This document shows positions 7,918 to 15,492 of a stretch of 22,172 nucleotides of DNA, in pieces (within the stretch, counting starts at the first letter, position 1; every line of letters starts with the position of its first letter). The notes under the pieces were generated by a model, which was not told the DNA's origin, did no database searches, and saw only the letters and a list, made by a program, of their open reading frames with translations. A program made the translations under genes and the position numbers. The DNA comes from Taishania sp. Its GTDB lineage: Bacteria > Bacteroidota > Bacteroidia > Flavobacteriales_D > Crocinitomicaceae. The stretch is from NCBI GenBank assembly GCA_030150045.1, contig JASLGM010000014.1, forward strand, positions 1-22,172, in the 5' to 3' direction.

Positions 7918-8226
7918 ATGATAAAAATGAAAACAAAACTATCTTTTATTACTTTAGGTCTTATAGCCGTTTCTTGTGGTACAAACTTGAAAGAAGCTGC
8001 AGATAAAATCAATGACAAAGTACAAGACTTTCCAACAACAGAAGAAGCGGAAGGTTTTGCATTATATGGTGCAAGTTGCGGAAAATGTCATAAATTATAT
8101 GAGGTAAAGGAAATTTCTGCAGAACGTTGGAAGCAAGTTCTACCTCCAATGATAGGAAAAGCAAAATTAGATGCTGAACAAGGTAAAAAAGTAACTGCTT
8201 TTGTAAATTGGAAATTAGCCAATTAA
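7918..8226 (+). CDS. mono-haem cytochrome c-like lipoprotein
   Basis: A 102-residue protein with a signal peptide ending in a lipobox (AVSC20, numbering from the first ATG) and one haem-attachment motif C54-G-K-C57-H58. Met78 in LPPMIG is a plausible distal haem ligand. It should be exported, lipidated and anchored in the periplasm, carrying one c-type haem for electron transfer. A short Lys/Asp-rich linker (about 21-40) separates the anchor from the haem domain. A second ATG at 7927 is equally consistent with the signal peptide; the choice is open. The stop is one nucleotide from the next ATG, so it is cotranscribed with the CoA-transferase, although no functional link between the two is obvious. 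Confidence 0.8.
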   Translation: MIKMKTKLSFITLGLIAVSCGTNLKEAADKINDKVQDFPTTEEAEGFALYGASCGKCHKLYEVKEISAERWKQVLPPMIGKAKLDAEQGKKVTAFVNWKLAN

Positions 8227-8227
8227 A

Positions 8228-9277
8228 ATGTTCTCCACACTAAAAATAATTGATATTTCAACGGTTCTTGCGGGTCCATCCGTGGGAACCTTTTTTGCTG
8301 AGCTAGGAGCAAGTGTATTAAAAATAGAATCGCCAATACACGGAGACGTAACTCGCAGTTGGAAATTACCAACAGAAGATAAAAACGTAACCATTTCTGC
8401 CTACTTCTCAGCAATCAATTACTTAAAAGACTACATAAAGTTAGATTTTTCTATTCAAGAAGATAGACAAAAACTGCTTCATCTCATCAAAGAGGCGGAC
8501 ATCCTACTCTCTAATTTTAAATTTGGAGATGCAAAAAAATTCAACCTTGAAGATGAAGTACTTTTCGAGCTTAACCCCAAACTAATTCATGGGAAAATTT
8601 CCGGTTTTGGAAAGCATTCGGATCGTGTTGCGTATGATTTGATTCTACAAGCTGAATCGGGCTTTATGTCTATGAATGGTACAACAGATAGTGGTCCTGT
8701 TAAAATGCCTGTCGCCTTAATCGACGTATTAGCCGCTCATCATTTAAAAGAAGGAATTCTGGTAGCACTCCTTGAACGACATGAATCACAAAATGGAAAA
8801 GCTGTAGAAGTCTCTTTATATGAAGCAGCCATTGCAAGTTTAGCCAATCAAGCCACCAATTATCTTATGGGCGGTAGCGTTGCTAAACGTATAGGAAGTC
8901 TACATCCAAACATTGCTCCTTATGGTGAATTGTTTACAACAAAAGATCAACAACAGATTACTTTTGCCATTGGAAGTGACATACATTTTGAAAAACTATG
9001 TACTTTTTTATCTTTAGACTCTTTACCGAAAGATGTCCTTTATGCCAACAATACGGCAAGGGTAAAAAACAGAATTGAATTAGCCAGTTGTTTACAAGAG
9101 AAAATTCAAAACATAACAGCTCAGGAGATACTCACCTATATGCATGCACATTTCGTACCTGTAGGAAAAATAAAATCTTTAGATGAAGTTTTAACAGATG
9201 ACAATTGTCAACACCTAATTCGAGAAGAAATTATTGATGGAATAATGACCAAACGCATTACAAGTAAGATTTTTTAA
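8228..9277 (+). CDS. class III (CaiB/BaiF) CoA-transferase
   Basis: A 349-residue family III CoA-transferase. Visible landmarks are the N-terminal DISTVLAGPSVGTFFAELGA and KIESP (CoA-binding fold), LLSNFK, the YDLILQAESGFMSMNG segment (about 136-151), and Asp166 in ALIDVLAA, which is the likely catalytic aspartate that forms the acyl anhydride. These enzymes move CoA between carboxylic acids; substrates range from carnitine and formate to 2-methylacyl-CoAs (racemases), and the sequence does not tell which. It is shorter than the usual about 400 residues, the difference lying mainly in the middle and C-terminal parts. The GGxxxx loop found in many relatives is not obvious. Translationally close to the haem lipoprotein (one-nucleotide gap). 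Convergent with the gene at 9315. Confidence 0.85.
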   Translation: MFSTLKIIDISTVLAGPSVGTFFAELGASVLKIESPIHGDVTRSWKLPTEDKNVTISAYFSAINYLKDYIKLDFSIQEDRQKLLHLIKEADILLSNFKFGDAKKFNLEDEVLFELNPKLIHGKISGFGKHSDRVAYDLILQAESGFMSMNGTTDSGPVKMPVALIDVLAAHHLKEGILVALLERHESQNGKAVEVSLYEAAIASLANQATNYLMGGSVAKRIGSLHPNIAPYGELFTTKDQQQITFAIGSDIHFEKLCTFLSLDSLPKDVLYANNTARVKNRIELASCLQEKIQNITAQEILTYMHAHFVPVGKIKSLDEVLTDDNCQHLIREEIIDGIMTKRITSKIF

Positions 9278-9314
9278 ATCGGAAAACCATTTCAAAAATA
9301 CTTTACCTCCTACT

Positions 9315-9905
9315 CTATACTTTAGTTTGCGCTTTTTCTTCTCTGCGTTTTTCTTTCAACTGGCGCTCCATTTCAGACGTTAGAAAATGAAACAAACGAT
9401 TTGCATCTTTATCATTCAATTTCTCTCCAAAACGAACCATTTTACCAAAATACTCAAACTGCATACGTTGTCCGCCGCTAATCCAAGGAGTAGCTTCCCA
9501 AGACGCTTGTATAGAACGTTCTTTTGGTAATTTCCATTGAAAATCATTGATATTTTCTAAATAATATGCGTTCGCTTTACCGTAACCACGTGTTGACCGT
9601 TTGATTGTTAAAGCTTGCTTATCTACTTTTAAGAATTCCATGCCCCAAAGAATCCAAAAGAACTGTTTCGTCACACGGTAAGCATAATAAGCCCAGAAAA
9701 CCATAAAAATGACTACAATCAAACCTTCTTGTTGCGAAAGATCTAGTTTAAAGTAAGCCCAAGTCATAATTGCACCAATCATCCACCACATAGCTACCCA
9801 AGCACCAATAAGTGCTGTGATATGAGCTTTTTTCTCCGGTTGGATCACTACAGTCGACTTATTTTTCCCTTCTTTTACCGTAATTCTTTCGCCAATATTC
9901 TTCAT
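9315..9905 (-). CDS. two-helix membrane protein with possible PH-like domain, hypothetical
   Basis: A 196-residue protein. A charged N-terminus (KEGKNKSTVVIQPEKK) is followed by two membrane helices at about residues 28-50 and 61-78, then a soluble C-terminal domain of beta strands (FLKVDKQALTIKRST, AYYLENINDFQWK) resembling the short bacterial PH-like modules that follow paired helices. The end is a charged helix with an alternating Lys/Glu pattern (EMERQLKEKRREEKAQ), possibly coiled. I do not recognise a named family. An exact -7 element ends 4 nt before the ATG, so the mRNA is essentially leaderless. The gene follows the DUF481-like gene on the same strand 42 nt downstream but has its own promoter signal. 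Confidence 0.7.
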   Translation of the reverse strand: MKNIGERITVKEGKNKSTVVIQPEKKAHITALIGAWVAMWWMIGAIMTWAYFKLDLSQQEGLIVVIFMVFWAYYAYRVTKQFFWILWGMEFLKVDKQALTIKRSTRGYGKANAYYLENINDFQWKLPKERSIQASWEATPWISGGQRMQFEYFGKMVRFGEKLNDKDANRLFHFLTSEMERQLKEKRREEKAQTKV

Positions 9906-9909
9906 AAGA

Positions 9910-9917
9910 CAAAGGTA
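9910..9917 (-). promoter_or_regulatory. -7 promoter element, gene at 9315-9905
   Basis: TACCTTTG on the minus strand is an exact TAnnTTTG match and ends only 4 nt before the start codon, predicting a leaderless transcript. No well-spaced -33 TTG. Confidence 0.45.
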
Positions 9918-9947
9918 AAAGATTAAACCAAAATACAGAGATATTGA

Positions 9948-10940
9948 TCAATCAAAAGTGTCTGGTTCGGCAAGTTTTTCCTTTGCACGTTCTTCCTTCT
10001 TTTGAGCTTTTTTCAATTTCATTGCCGCAATTTTTTCTGGATCAACTTTAAAATTATCCAGTTTATAAACAAAACCTGCAGACATAGAAAATGTATTCTT
10101 CATAACCGTTTCAGGCGGTCGAGCATCATAGAAATGAGAGAAGTTTAATTTGATACTAAACGGATTCGTGACACGAAACAAAACGGAATAATCCCCTGAA
10201 ATACGAGTATCACGAAAATCCCCTAATGCTGGCTGAATGTAGGAGGAAGATGCAAATTCGAAGATTTTGAAATTGAAATAAGAAGACAAATAAGTACTCC
10301 AACGGATATCATTATTAAAATCCATAGGTCTAAATCCATACTGAATTTCCTCATATTCATAAAAAAGAGACGAGCCCACAAACAGTTTCATCACACGATT
10401 GACATCCGCTCCCTTTTTAGGTTCAATATCCATGATTTTGGCACGTAGCCCTGTCCCTAGAACTGTTCTCACTTTTTGCAAAAGCAATTTATTGTATTGA
10501 ATTTGGGCGTATGATTCCCATTTCCAACCCGAATTCGCAATGCGGTACGCATAACGCAAGTGTGTCATTCCAAAATTGGCATACGTATTCTTCCTAGCAC
10601 CAGTATATTTCACATCGGTAATCAATAAAAGCAAGTGTTTATTTTTATCTTTTTTTACCTCAACAGAATCTATCTGATAACGCGTGGAATCCATACGTCT
10701 ATTTCTACGCTTCGCCTCTTCGTATCGCTGTTTCCCACTGAATTTATATTGAATAAGTGGCTTAAAGTGCATGGTTACCAACAAATCTTTTTGTTGCTGT
10801 GCGGACAAAGTCAAATCCAATGCCCCACTAAATCCATAGGTTCCATCTCCAGCTCGTCGATTCTCAATATTAACAACCTGAGCATAAATTGCTTGTAAGC
10901 AAAGGAAACAAAAAGTGATAAGGGTTGCGTACGTTTTCAT
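9948..10940 (-). CDS. DUF481-like outer-membrane beta-barrel protein
   Basis: With the start at 10940 the protein has 330 residues. The signal peptide MKTYATLITFCFLCLQAIYA ends at A-Q. The mature part alternates short amphipathic strands and contains the typical run of this family: NTYANFGMTHLRYAYRI, WKWESYAQIQYNK, VLGTGLRAK, then SGDYSVLFRVTNPFSIKLNF and a terminal SMSAGFVYKLDN strand. DUF481 proteins are predicted outer-membrane barrels, some salt- or stress-induced; substrate and role are unknown. A Lys/Glu-rich tail (KKAQKKEERAKEKLAEPD) follows the last strand and would point into the periplasm. ATGs at 10943 and 10940 are adjacent; the upstream TTG/ATG extensions precede the promoter element and are rejected. 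Confidence 0.8.
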   Translation of the reverse strand: MKTYATLITFCFLCLQAIYAQVVNIENRRAGDGTYGFSGALDLTLSAQQQKDLLVTMHFKPLIQYKFSGKQRYEEAKRRNRRMDSTRYQIDSVEVKKDKNKHLLLLITDVKYTGARKNTYANFGMTHLRYAYRIANSGWKWESYAQIQYNKLLLQKVRTVLGTGLRAKIMDIEPKKGADVNRVMKLFVGSSLFYEYEEIQYGFRPMDFNNDIRWSTYLSSYFNFKIFEFASSSYIQPALGDFRDTRISGDYSVLFRVTNPFSIKLNFSHFYDARPPETVMKNTFSMSAGFVYKLDNFKVDPEKIAAMKLKKAQKKEERAKEKLAEPDTFD

Positions 10941-10951
10941 CATTCTAAGAC

Positions 10952-10959
10952 CAAAGATA
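10952..10959 (-). promoter_or_regulatory. -7 promoter element of the DUF481-like gene
   Basis: TATCTTTG on the minus strand is an exact TAnnTTTG match, 8-11 nt before the two candidate ATGs. Confidence 0.45.
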
Positions 10960-11079
10960 AGTAAATGCAAGCTATTTATTAAAATACTTCATTTGACAAT
11001 CCAAATTATTTTGACAAATGAATCAATTTAACACTTCAAATTGACGATTAGAACCGTGAACATCATGTTTCCCTTTCTC

Positions 11080-11345
11080 CCGCGTTAGGGATAGCAGGGG
11101 AAAGCTTTTTTGTGAAGCAAAAAACTTGGAACGAATAGCCCGACACATTCACCAAAGAATTTTGGGGAAGGAGTAACGCCCAAAAAAAAGAAAAACATTT
11201 GGCATCCTTTTCGGTATACGCGCTTTAGTAAACGCTTCAAAAAAGGGTTCTCTTGCTGTTTCTCACGTGCTTCCTCTGGTCGCAGTGCTCACTTAGCGTT
11301 CACACCTTTTTCAACACGTTTAGCTACACGCTCCTCCCGGGCTGA
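11080..11345 (+). repeat. interspersed structured intergenic repeat, copy A
   Basis: This 266-nt non-coding element fills most of the 487-nt gap between the DUF481-like gene and the tRNA. It shares ordered blocks with copy B at 18657: 11080-11093 (14 of 14, CCGCGTTAGGGATA), 11099-11117 (19 of 19), 11117-11128 (GCAAAAAACTTG), 11135-11144 (ATAGCCCGAC), 11175-11185 (AACGCCCAAAA), 11198-11233 (31 of 36), 11264-11288 (24 of 25), 11319-11327 (TTTAGCTAC) and a CCGGGCTGA end. Spacers between blocks diverge. GCGTT can pair with AACGC, and TTTTTTG with CAAAAAA. No open frame or transposase is present. The rest of the gap (10960-11079) holds only a TTTGACA-containing inverted repeat, and 11346-11388 nothing further. 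The plus orientation is arbitrary; I do not know which strand, if any, is transcribed. Confidence 0.8.
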
Positions 11346-11388
11346 GAATCGGTTGTCAAAACCTTCATTTAAGGGAAAGTATAATAGC

Positions 11389-11421
11389 AAAAAAGGCCAC
11401 CTTTAAAGGAAGCCTTTTTTT
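11389..11421 (-). terminator. rho-independent terminator downstream of the tRNA
   Basis: Stem AAAAAAGGC / GCCTTTTTT (11389-11397, 11412-11420) with an inner CCT/AGG extension around TTAA. T runs are present on both strands, so it may work both ways. It begins 7 nt past the tRNA 3' end on the minus strand and would also stop any plus-strand transcript of repeat copy A. Confidence 0.8.
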
Positions 11422-11427
11422 CACTAG

Positions 11428-11501
11428 TAGCGAGACCGAGAGTTGAACTCGGGACCTCAGGGTTATGAATCCTGCGCTCTAACCAACTGAGCTATCTCGC
11501 C
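11428..11501 (-). tRNA. tRNA with CAU anticodon, probably elongator tRNA-Met
   Basis: 74 nt including the discriminator A; no CCA is encoded. The cloverleaf reads acceptor GGCGAGA/TCTCGCT, D-stem GCTC/GAGC, anticodon loop TTCATAA, five-nt variable loop AGGTC, T-stem CCGAG/CTCGG with loop TTCAACT. Two departures from ideal pairing are visible: G1-U72 in the acceptor and A31-C39 at the top of the anticodon stem. The layout GAGCG...TTCATAA...AGGTC resembles the B. subtilis elongator Met tRNA more than tRNA-Ile2 (lysidine type), which also carries CAU. It is not an initiator type. Confidence 0.93.
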
Positions 11502-11514
11502 GTGTTTGCGAGGG

Positions 11515-11545
11515 CAAAATTACGTATTCTTTTCTGTTCTCGCAA
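11515..11545 (-). promoter_or_regulatory. tRNA promoter
   Basis: Minus-strand TTG (11543-11545), a 20-nt spacer and TAATTTTG (11515-11522), an exact TAnnTTTG. One of the two best promoters in the window; it places the start about 8-10 nt before the mature tRNA 5' end. Confidence 0.65.
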
Positions 11546-11569
11546 GCATTTTTATGTTTTTTTTCAAAA

Positions 11570-12322
11570 TTAAGATCTATCAACCTCGTTCAACACCTTT
11601 GTATAGTGTTTTAACGATCGTAAAATCAAAGAAATAGACAGTGCAACCACCAAAGAAATGGTTAGTGAATTATTCCACATTAATTTTTCATTTAGAAACG
11701 AAAGTCTTAAGAACTCTACAAAAATGAACCCAATAATGGTTGCAGAAACGCCACTATACTCCCTTCTTAAACTTGTTTTTAAACTGAAAGAAATGTCAGC
11801 TTTGTCGTATTGCTTCGCACTTGGAATGAATGCTGGAATGCGACTGGCCCAATCCATGTATTGATTTCCGAATTTTCGTTCAAGGAAACGCTCTTCTGCA
11901 TACATGATTCTTTCGTAGTAAATCCAGAAAAGAAGAGAAACAATAATTACATAATAGATGTTTCCTGTGAAAATCACAATTCCGATCCACATTAAGTAAT
12001 TTCCTAAATAAAGTGGGTGTCGAACCATGGAATAAATTCCCTTTGTGTTTAACGCTTCAGCTACTTGCCCCTCTTTGGTGTTTCTACCTGAGGTAAATTT
12101 GTTTGATGTTCCAATTGCAATCGAACGAATGACCTGTCCTAAAAAGGAAACGATTGCTCCTCCCCAAAGTAGGGCACATTTTAGTGTTTCATTGGATTCG
12201 ATACTTTCATTATCTGCCCAATAAACGAAGGGAATTGCTAATAAAAATAATACGGTAGGAATTTGGCCACGGTACCTAAACAATTTATTTCCCGTGCTTT
12301 CAAAAGAGTTAATTAATGCCAT
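11570..12322 (-). CDS. ICMT/PEMT-like membrane methyltransferase
   Basis: With the ATG at 12322 the protein has 250 residues and six or so hydrophobic helices. The family signature is clear: GIYSMVRHPLYLGNYLMWIG (RHPxYxxN, SAM-binding), a hydrophobic pair, then ERIMYAEERFLERKFGNQYMDW and RIPAFIP. The family includes isoprenylcysteine carboxyl methyltransferase and phospholipid N-methyltransferase; in bacteria it methylates lipids or small isoprenoid or hydrophobic substrates, and the actual acceptor is unknown. The C-terminal helices (about 185-240) extend past the usual catalytic core. A TTG extension of nine codons is open upstream but the ATG gives a normal N-terminus. Divergent from the START-like gene. 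Confidence 0.85.
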   Translation of the reverse strand: MALINSFESTGNKLFRYRGQIPTVLFLLAIPFVYWADNESIESNETLKCALLWGGAIVSFLGQVIRSIAIGTSNKFTSGRNTKEGQVAEALNTKGIYSMVRHPLYLGNYLMWIGIVIFTGNIYYVIIVSLLFWIYYERIMYAEERFLERKFGNQYMDWASRIPAFIPSAKQYDKADISFSLKTSLRREYSGVSATIIGFIFVEFLRLSFLNEKLMWNNSLTISLVVALSISLILRSLKHYTKVLNEVDRS

Positions 12323-12361
12323 TGATAAAAAATATGTATATTGCAACAAATGTTGTAACTA

Positions 12362-12369
12362 CAAACATA
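12362..12369 (-). promoter_or_regulatory. -7 promoter element of the methyltransferase gene
   Basis: TATGTTTG on the minus strand, exact TAnnTTTG, leader about 35 nt. It abuts the opposite-strand TATATTTTG (12371-12379) that may serve the START-like gene, so the two promoters would overlap. Confidence 0.45.
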
Positions 12370-12388
12370 ATATATTTTGACGACTACT

Positions 12389-12781
12389 ATGATAGCGAAG
12401 AAGAAATTTGAACTCGAATATGTATTTAATTCTAACCCAAAGGTATTAAGCAACATGCTCTTTACGCCAGCTGGATTAAGCGAATGGCTGTGTGACAATG
12501 TTAATGTCAACGACGATATTTACGATTTTATTTGGGAAGGACATCCAGAATCTGCACGTTTACTTCAACAAAAAAGCGGTTCCAAAATGCGTTGGATCTG
12601 GTTAGAAGACGAAGAAGAAGATTTAGCAACTTATTTTGAAATGAATTTTGAGTCTGATCCAATGACAAAAGATTTGATTTTACACATCATTGATTTTGCC
12701 GAAGAAGATGAAGTCGAAGAATCTAAAGCACTTTGGGAACAAAAGATAACCAAACTGAAACGCGTAATTGGTGCAAAATAG
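12389..12781 (+). CDS. START-like domain protein
   Basis: A 130-residue protein beginning MIAKKKFELEYVFNSNPKVL with the ligand-cavity fold pattern of Bacteroidota START-like/SRPBCC proteins: LSNMLFTPAGLSEWLCDNVNV, a central IWEG, MRWIWLEDEEEDLATYFEM, and a C-terminal helix ALWEQKITKLKRVIGAK. It is strongly acidic in the middle. The ligand is unknown; a hydrophobic cavity for a lipid or isoprenoid is inferred from the fold only. I recall such genes beside LptF/LptG permease genes in other Bacteroidota, which would fit an envelope role. A TTG four codons earlier is open, but it overlaps the presumed -7 region, so the ATG at 12389 is used. Confidence 0.8.
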   Translation: MIAKKKFELEYVFNSNPKVLSNMLFTPAGLSEWLCDNVNVNDDIYDFIWEGHPESARLLQQKSGSKMRWIWLEDEEEDLATYFEMNFESDPMTKDLILHIIDFAEEDEVEESKALWEQKITKLKRVIGAK

Positions 12782-12816
12782 TAAGCGAATTAAAGTTCTT
12801 GTTTAAAGAATAGCTT

Positions 12817-12824
12817 TAACTTTG
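12817..12824 (+). promoter_or_regulatory. -7 promoter element of the LptF/LptG-glycosyltransferase operon
   Basis: TAACTTTG, exact TAnnTTTG, 14 nt before the GTG start at 12839. A TTG at 12799-12801 gives a short 15-nt spacer, so the -33 is doubtful. Confidence 0.45.
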
Positions 12825-12838
12825 TTAAAAAGTATTGC

Positions 12839-14314
12839 GTGAAACGGCTTTCAATATTTAGTATTCGATCTTTCATTGGTCCATTCTTGGCCACTTTTGC
12901 CATTTCGATGTTCATCCTGATTATGCAATTCTTCTGGAAGTACATTGATGATTTGATGGGTAAAGGAATTGAAACCATTTACATTCTTGAATTGCTGTTC
13001 TACGTTTCCGCAAGCTTAATTCCAATGGCATTACCTTTAGCCATGTTATTAAGTTCCATTATGACTTTGGGGAATCTTGCCGAAAACAATGAGTTAACAG
13101 CACTCAAATCTAGTGGACTTTCTCTTTATCGAATATTGAGACCTCTCACTTCTATTGTCTTAATCATCGCATTTTGTACCTTCTTGTTTGCTAACTTTGT
13201 CATTCCTCTTGCGAATGCAAAGTGGCACTCTTTAATCTACGATTTCCAAAACACCAAAATAGCAACTGTTATTACCCCTGGTGTTTACACAAAGGAATTG
13301 GATGGTTATGCCATTAAAGTGCAAAAACAAAATCAAGATGGAACCTACGACAACATCATTATACACGACAAAACCAATCCCTTGGAATTAAAAACCGTTC
13401 TTGCAAAAAAGGCAGAACTCTTCCGTTCGGAAAATAATAAATTCTTGTTTTTCAAACTCTCTGATGGTTTTATTCACGAAGAACTTTCTGTACGTAATCC
13501 TATATTTGGAGATAACGGTGAACGCCTAGATGTAACTACAGCTGCACGTGAATCTAGAAGAACACAGTTTGAAAAAGCTACCTACAAAGTTGATCTTTCA
13601 GGGTTTACGGTAAATAAAGGCGATGCAAGTAATTTTGAAGATTCGTATGCCATGCTTTCTGTTTTTGAAATCAACTCAGCTTTGGATTCCTTAGAGGAAA
13701 AAAACCGTGGTCTAAAAAACAGTTTCGCAAATAGCACACTTTCCTCGTTTGATTTTTCTCAAAGTGCGAAATACAATCGCATCAACGATTCCATACCAAA
13801 AGAACTACTGGACACAGAAGGAATGGAGAAAATATCACAAAGAATCATCCTCGACAGTTTAACCTCTGATGAATGGAATGTGACTTACAGTAATGCAATT
13901 GCTAAAGGTGATTCACGCGTTCAGCAAGCAAACGTACAAAGAGATTTCTTTAGTGCACAACAACGCAATAACCATCAATACCTCGTGGAATTCCATCGGA
14001 AATTCGCTCTAACATATGCCATTATCGTCCTGTTTTTTGTTGGTGCACCACTGGGTGCTATCGTAAGAAAAGGTGGTTTTGGTGCACCTGTTGTTATTGC
14101 AGCTTTACTCTTCATGTTCTACTTTGTATTGAATACGGTTGGTGAAAACTTGGTTTATGCGGAAGTACTAGGTCCATTTGTTGGTATGTGGTTTCCATCC
14201 CTCATCCTCACTCCTATTGCTTTTATTTTGATGTATGCCGCGGCAAATGACTCACCGGTTTTCAGTATGGAAACTTATGCTCGTTTTTTCAAACGCAGAT
14301 TTAAACGCAAATAA
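12839..14314 (+). CDS. LptF/LptG-family permease of LPS export
   Basis: A 491-residue inner-membrane protein of the YjgP/YjgQ family. The N-terminal MKRLSIFSIRSFIGPFLATF with TM1, then TM2-TM3 (about 50-120) with SLIPMALPLAMLLSSIMTLGNLAENNELTALKSSGLSLYRI, is the typical LptF/LptG pattern and includes the coupling-helix region (ELTALKSSG) that contacts the LptB ATPase. Residues about 125-380 are the periplasmic jellyroll domain; 385-480 are TM4-TM6 (VLFFVGAPLGAIVRKGG). With LptB and a partner permease it extracts LPS from the inner membrane. LptB and the second permease are not here. The start is GTG; no upstream ATG is available in frame. Stop and next ATG overlap (TAATG), so the glycosyltransferases are cotranslated. 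LptF versus LptG cannot be settled. Confidence 0.9.
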   Translation: MKRLSIFSIRSFIGPFLATFAISMFILIMQFFWKYIDDLMGKGIETIYILELLFYVSASLIPMALPLAMLLSSIMTLGNLAENNELTALKSSGLSLYRILRPLTSIVLIIAFCTFLFANFVIPLANAKWHSLIYDFQNTKIATVITPGVYTKELDGYAIKVQKQNQDGTYDNIIIHDKTNPLELKTVLAKKAELFRSENNKFLFFKLSDGFIHEELSVRNPIFGDNGERLDVTTAARESRRTQFEKATYKVDLSGFTVNKGDASNFEDSYAMLSVFEINSALDSLEEKNRGLKNSFANSTLSSFDFSQSAKYNRINDSIPKELLDTEGMEKISQRIILDSLTSDEWNVTYSNAIAKGDSRVQQANVQRDFFSAQQRNNHQYLVEFHRKFALTYAIIVLFFVGAPLGAIVRKGGFGAPVVIAALLFMFYFVLNTVGENLVYAEVLGPFVGMWFPSLILTPIAFILMYAAANDSPVFSMETYARFFKRRFKRK

Positions 14315-15492
14315 TGTCAAAACGTATTCTACACATAAGTAATAAGCCTATTTACCCTCTAGTAGACGGTGGTTGTGTAGCTATGCATCAGTTTTGTCAA
14401 TCGCTCTTCAAAATAAAAGACTGGTCCATTTACCACTTATGTATTTCCACACATAAGCATTGCTATCAAGAAAGCGCTTATAAACATGCAAATCATAAAT
14501 TCGTAGCGCATGACCACGTACAAGTAGACACCTCTGTTTATTTTTTGAATGCCATTCGTACAAGTATAAAAGGAGAATCTTACAATCTTTCCCGTTTTCA
14601 ATCTGAAGCCCTTATAGACAAAATCAACTCATGGATTGTTCAGCACGACATAGATTGCATTGTTTTTGATAGCTTATATGCCGCAGCAGTAACGGCTAAA
14701 CATTCGTTTTCTGTTCCTTTTTACATACGTACACATAATGTTGAAGCTAATATTTGGTTAGAAAAAGAAAGCAAAAATCCAATTAAGAAAATGGTTTTCC
14801 GTTTTCTTGGTAAAAAATTAGCTCCTTTAGAATTAAATATACTCAATCGTTCAAATGGCGTTTTCTTCATCTCTGAAAATGACAAAAAGCATTTTAATAA
14901 TAAACTAATCGGCAAAAAAAGTACAGTTCTTCCCGTTGGTGTAGAAACCATCTATAATCCTACAAAATATCACCCACACCGTTTTCATTTTATCGGCGCT
15001 ATGAATTGGCATCCGAATCAAGAAGCGGTTCATCTTTTACTCAAAGAGATTTTTCCAATTATTCGTAAAGAAAATCCTTTAGCAGAACTCCATTTGGCAG
15101 GTTCTTACTTTCCTGACGATATAAAAACAATTGAATCTCAGAAAATCTTTGTTCATGGTTTTGTAAATGATCCTACTGCATTTCGTAAAACCCACGGAAC
15201 ACAAATTATGCCCATACAATCAGGATCTGGAGTACGTATCAAATTAATAGAAGCTTTAGCTGAGGGAATTCCTATTGTTGCTAGTCCTTCCGCCGTACTT
15301 GGAATGAATGAAGACATTAAAGATTGTTGTATCATTCGGAATACTTCTAAAGAAATAGCAGAAGCTGCGCTAAAACTCAACGAAAATTCCGAACTTCGAG
15401 ACCAATTAACGAAAAAAGGATATTCCTTTGTAGAACATCATTTTTCTATTGATTCCATTGCTCAAAAAATAGTTTCGTTTGTCCACACATAG
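14314..15492 (+). CDS. GT4-type glycosyltransferase 1
   Basis: A 392-residue GT-B glycosyltransferase. The N-terminal ILHISNKPIYPLVDGGCVAMHQ is the acceptor-side Rossmann start; IRTHNVEANIW follows mid-domain; the C-terminal donor half has FIGAMNWHPNQEAV and GSGVRIKLIEALAEGIPIVAS, where the EALAEGIPIV stretch holds the donor-binding Glu motif. It would transfer a nucleotide-activated sugar to a cell-surface glycan or lipid. Acceptor and sugar are unknown. The ATG overlaps the permease stop by one base, and the 3' end overlaps the next glycosyltransferase by 14 nt, so the three genes form a translationally coupled unit. Proximity to LPS export suggests an LPS or O-chain role, but that is inference. 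Confidence 0.87.
   Translation: MSKRILHISNKPIYPLVDGGCVAMHQFCQSLFKIKDWSIYHLCISTHKHCYQESAYKHANHKFVAHDHVQVDTSVYFLNAIRTSIKGESYNLSRFQSEALIDKINSWIVQHDIDCIVFDSLYAAAVTAKHSFSVPFYIRTHNVEANIWLEKESKNPIKKMVFRFLGKKLAPLELNILNRSNGVFFISENDKKHFNNKLIGKKSTVLPVGVETIYNPTKYHPHRFHFIGAMNWHPNQEAVHLLLKEIFPIIRKENPLAELHLAGSYFPDDIKTIESQKIFVHGFVNDPTAFRKTHGTQIMPIQSGSGVRIKLIEALAEGIPIVASPSAVLGMNEDIKDCCIIRNTSKEIAEAALKLNENSELRDQLTKKGYSFVEHHFSIDSIAQKIVSFVHT

Noticed and set aside
11080..11345. Repeat copy A as a degraded coding gene or insertion sequence
   Set aside because: No frame, no transposase motif; conservation runs in short blocks with indels that are not multiples of three.
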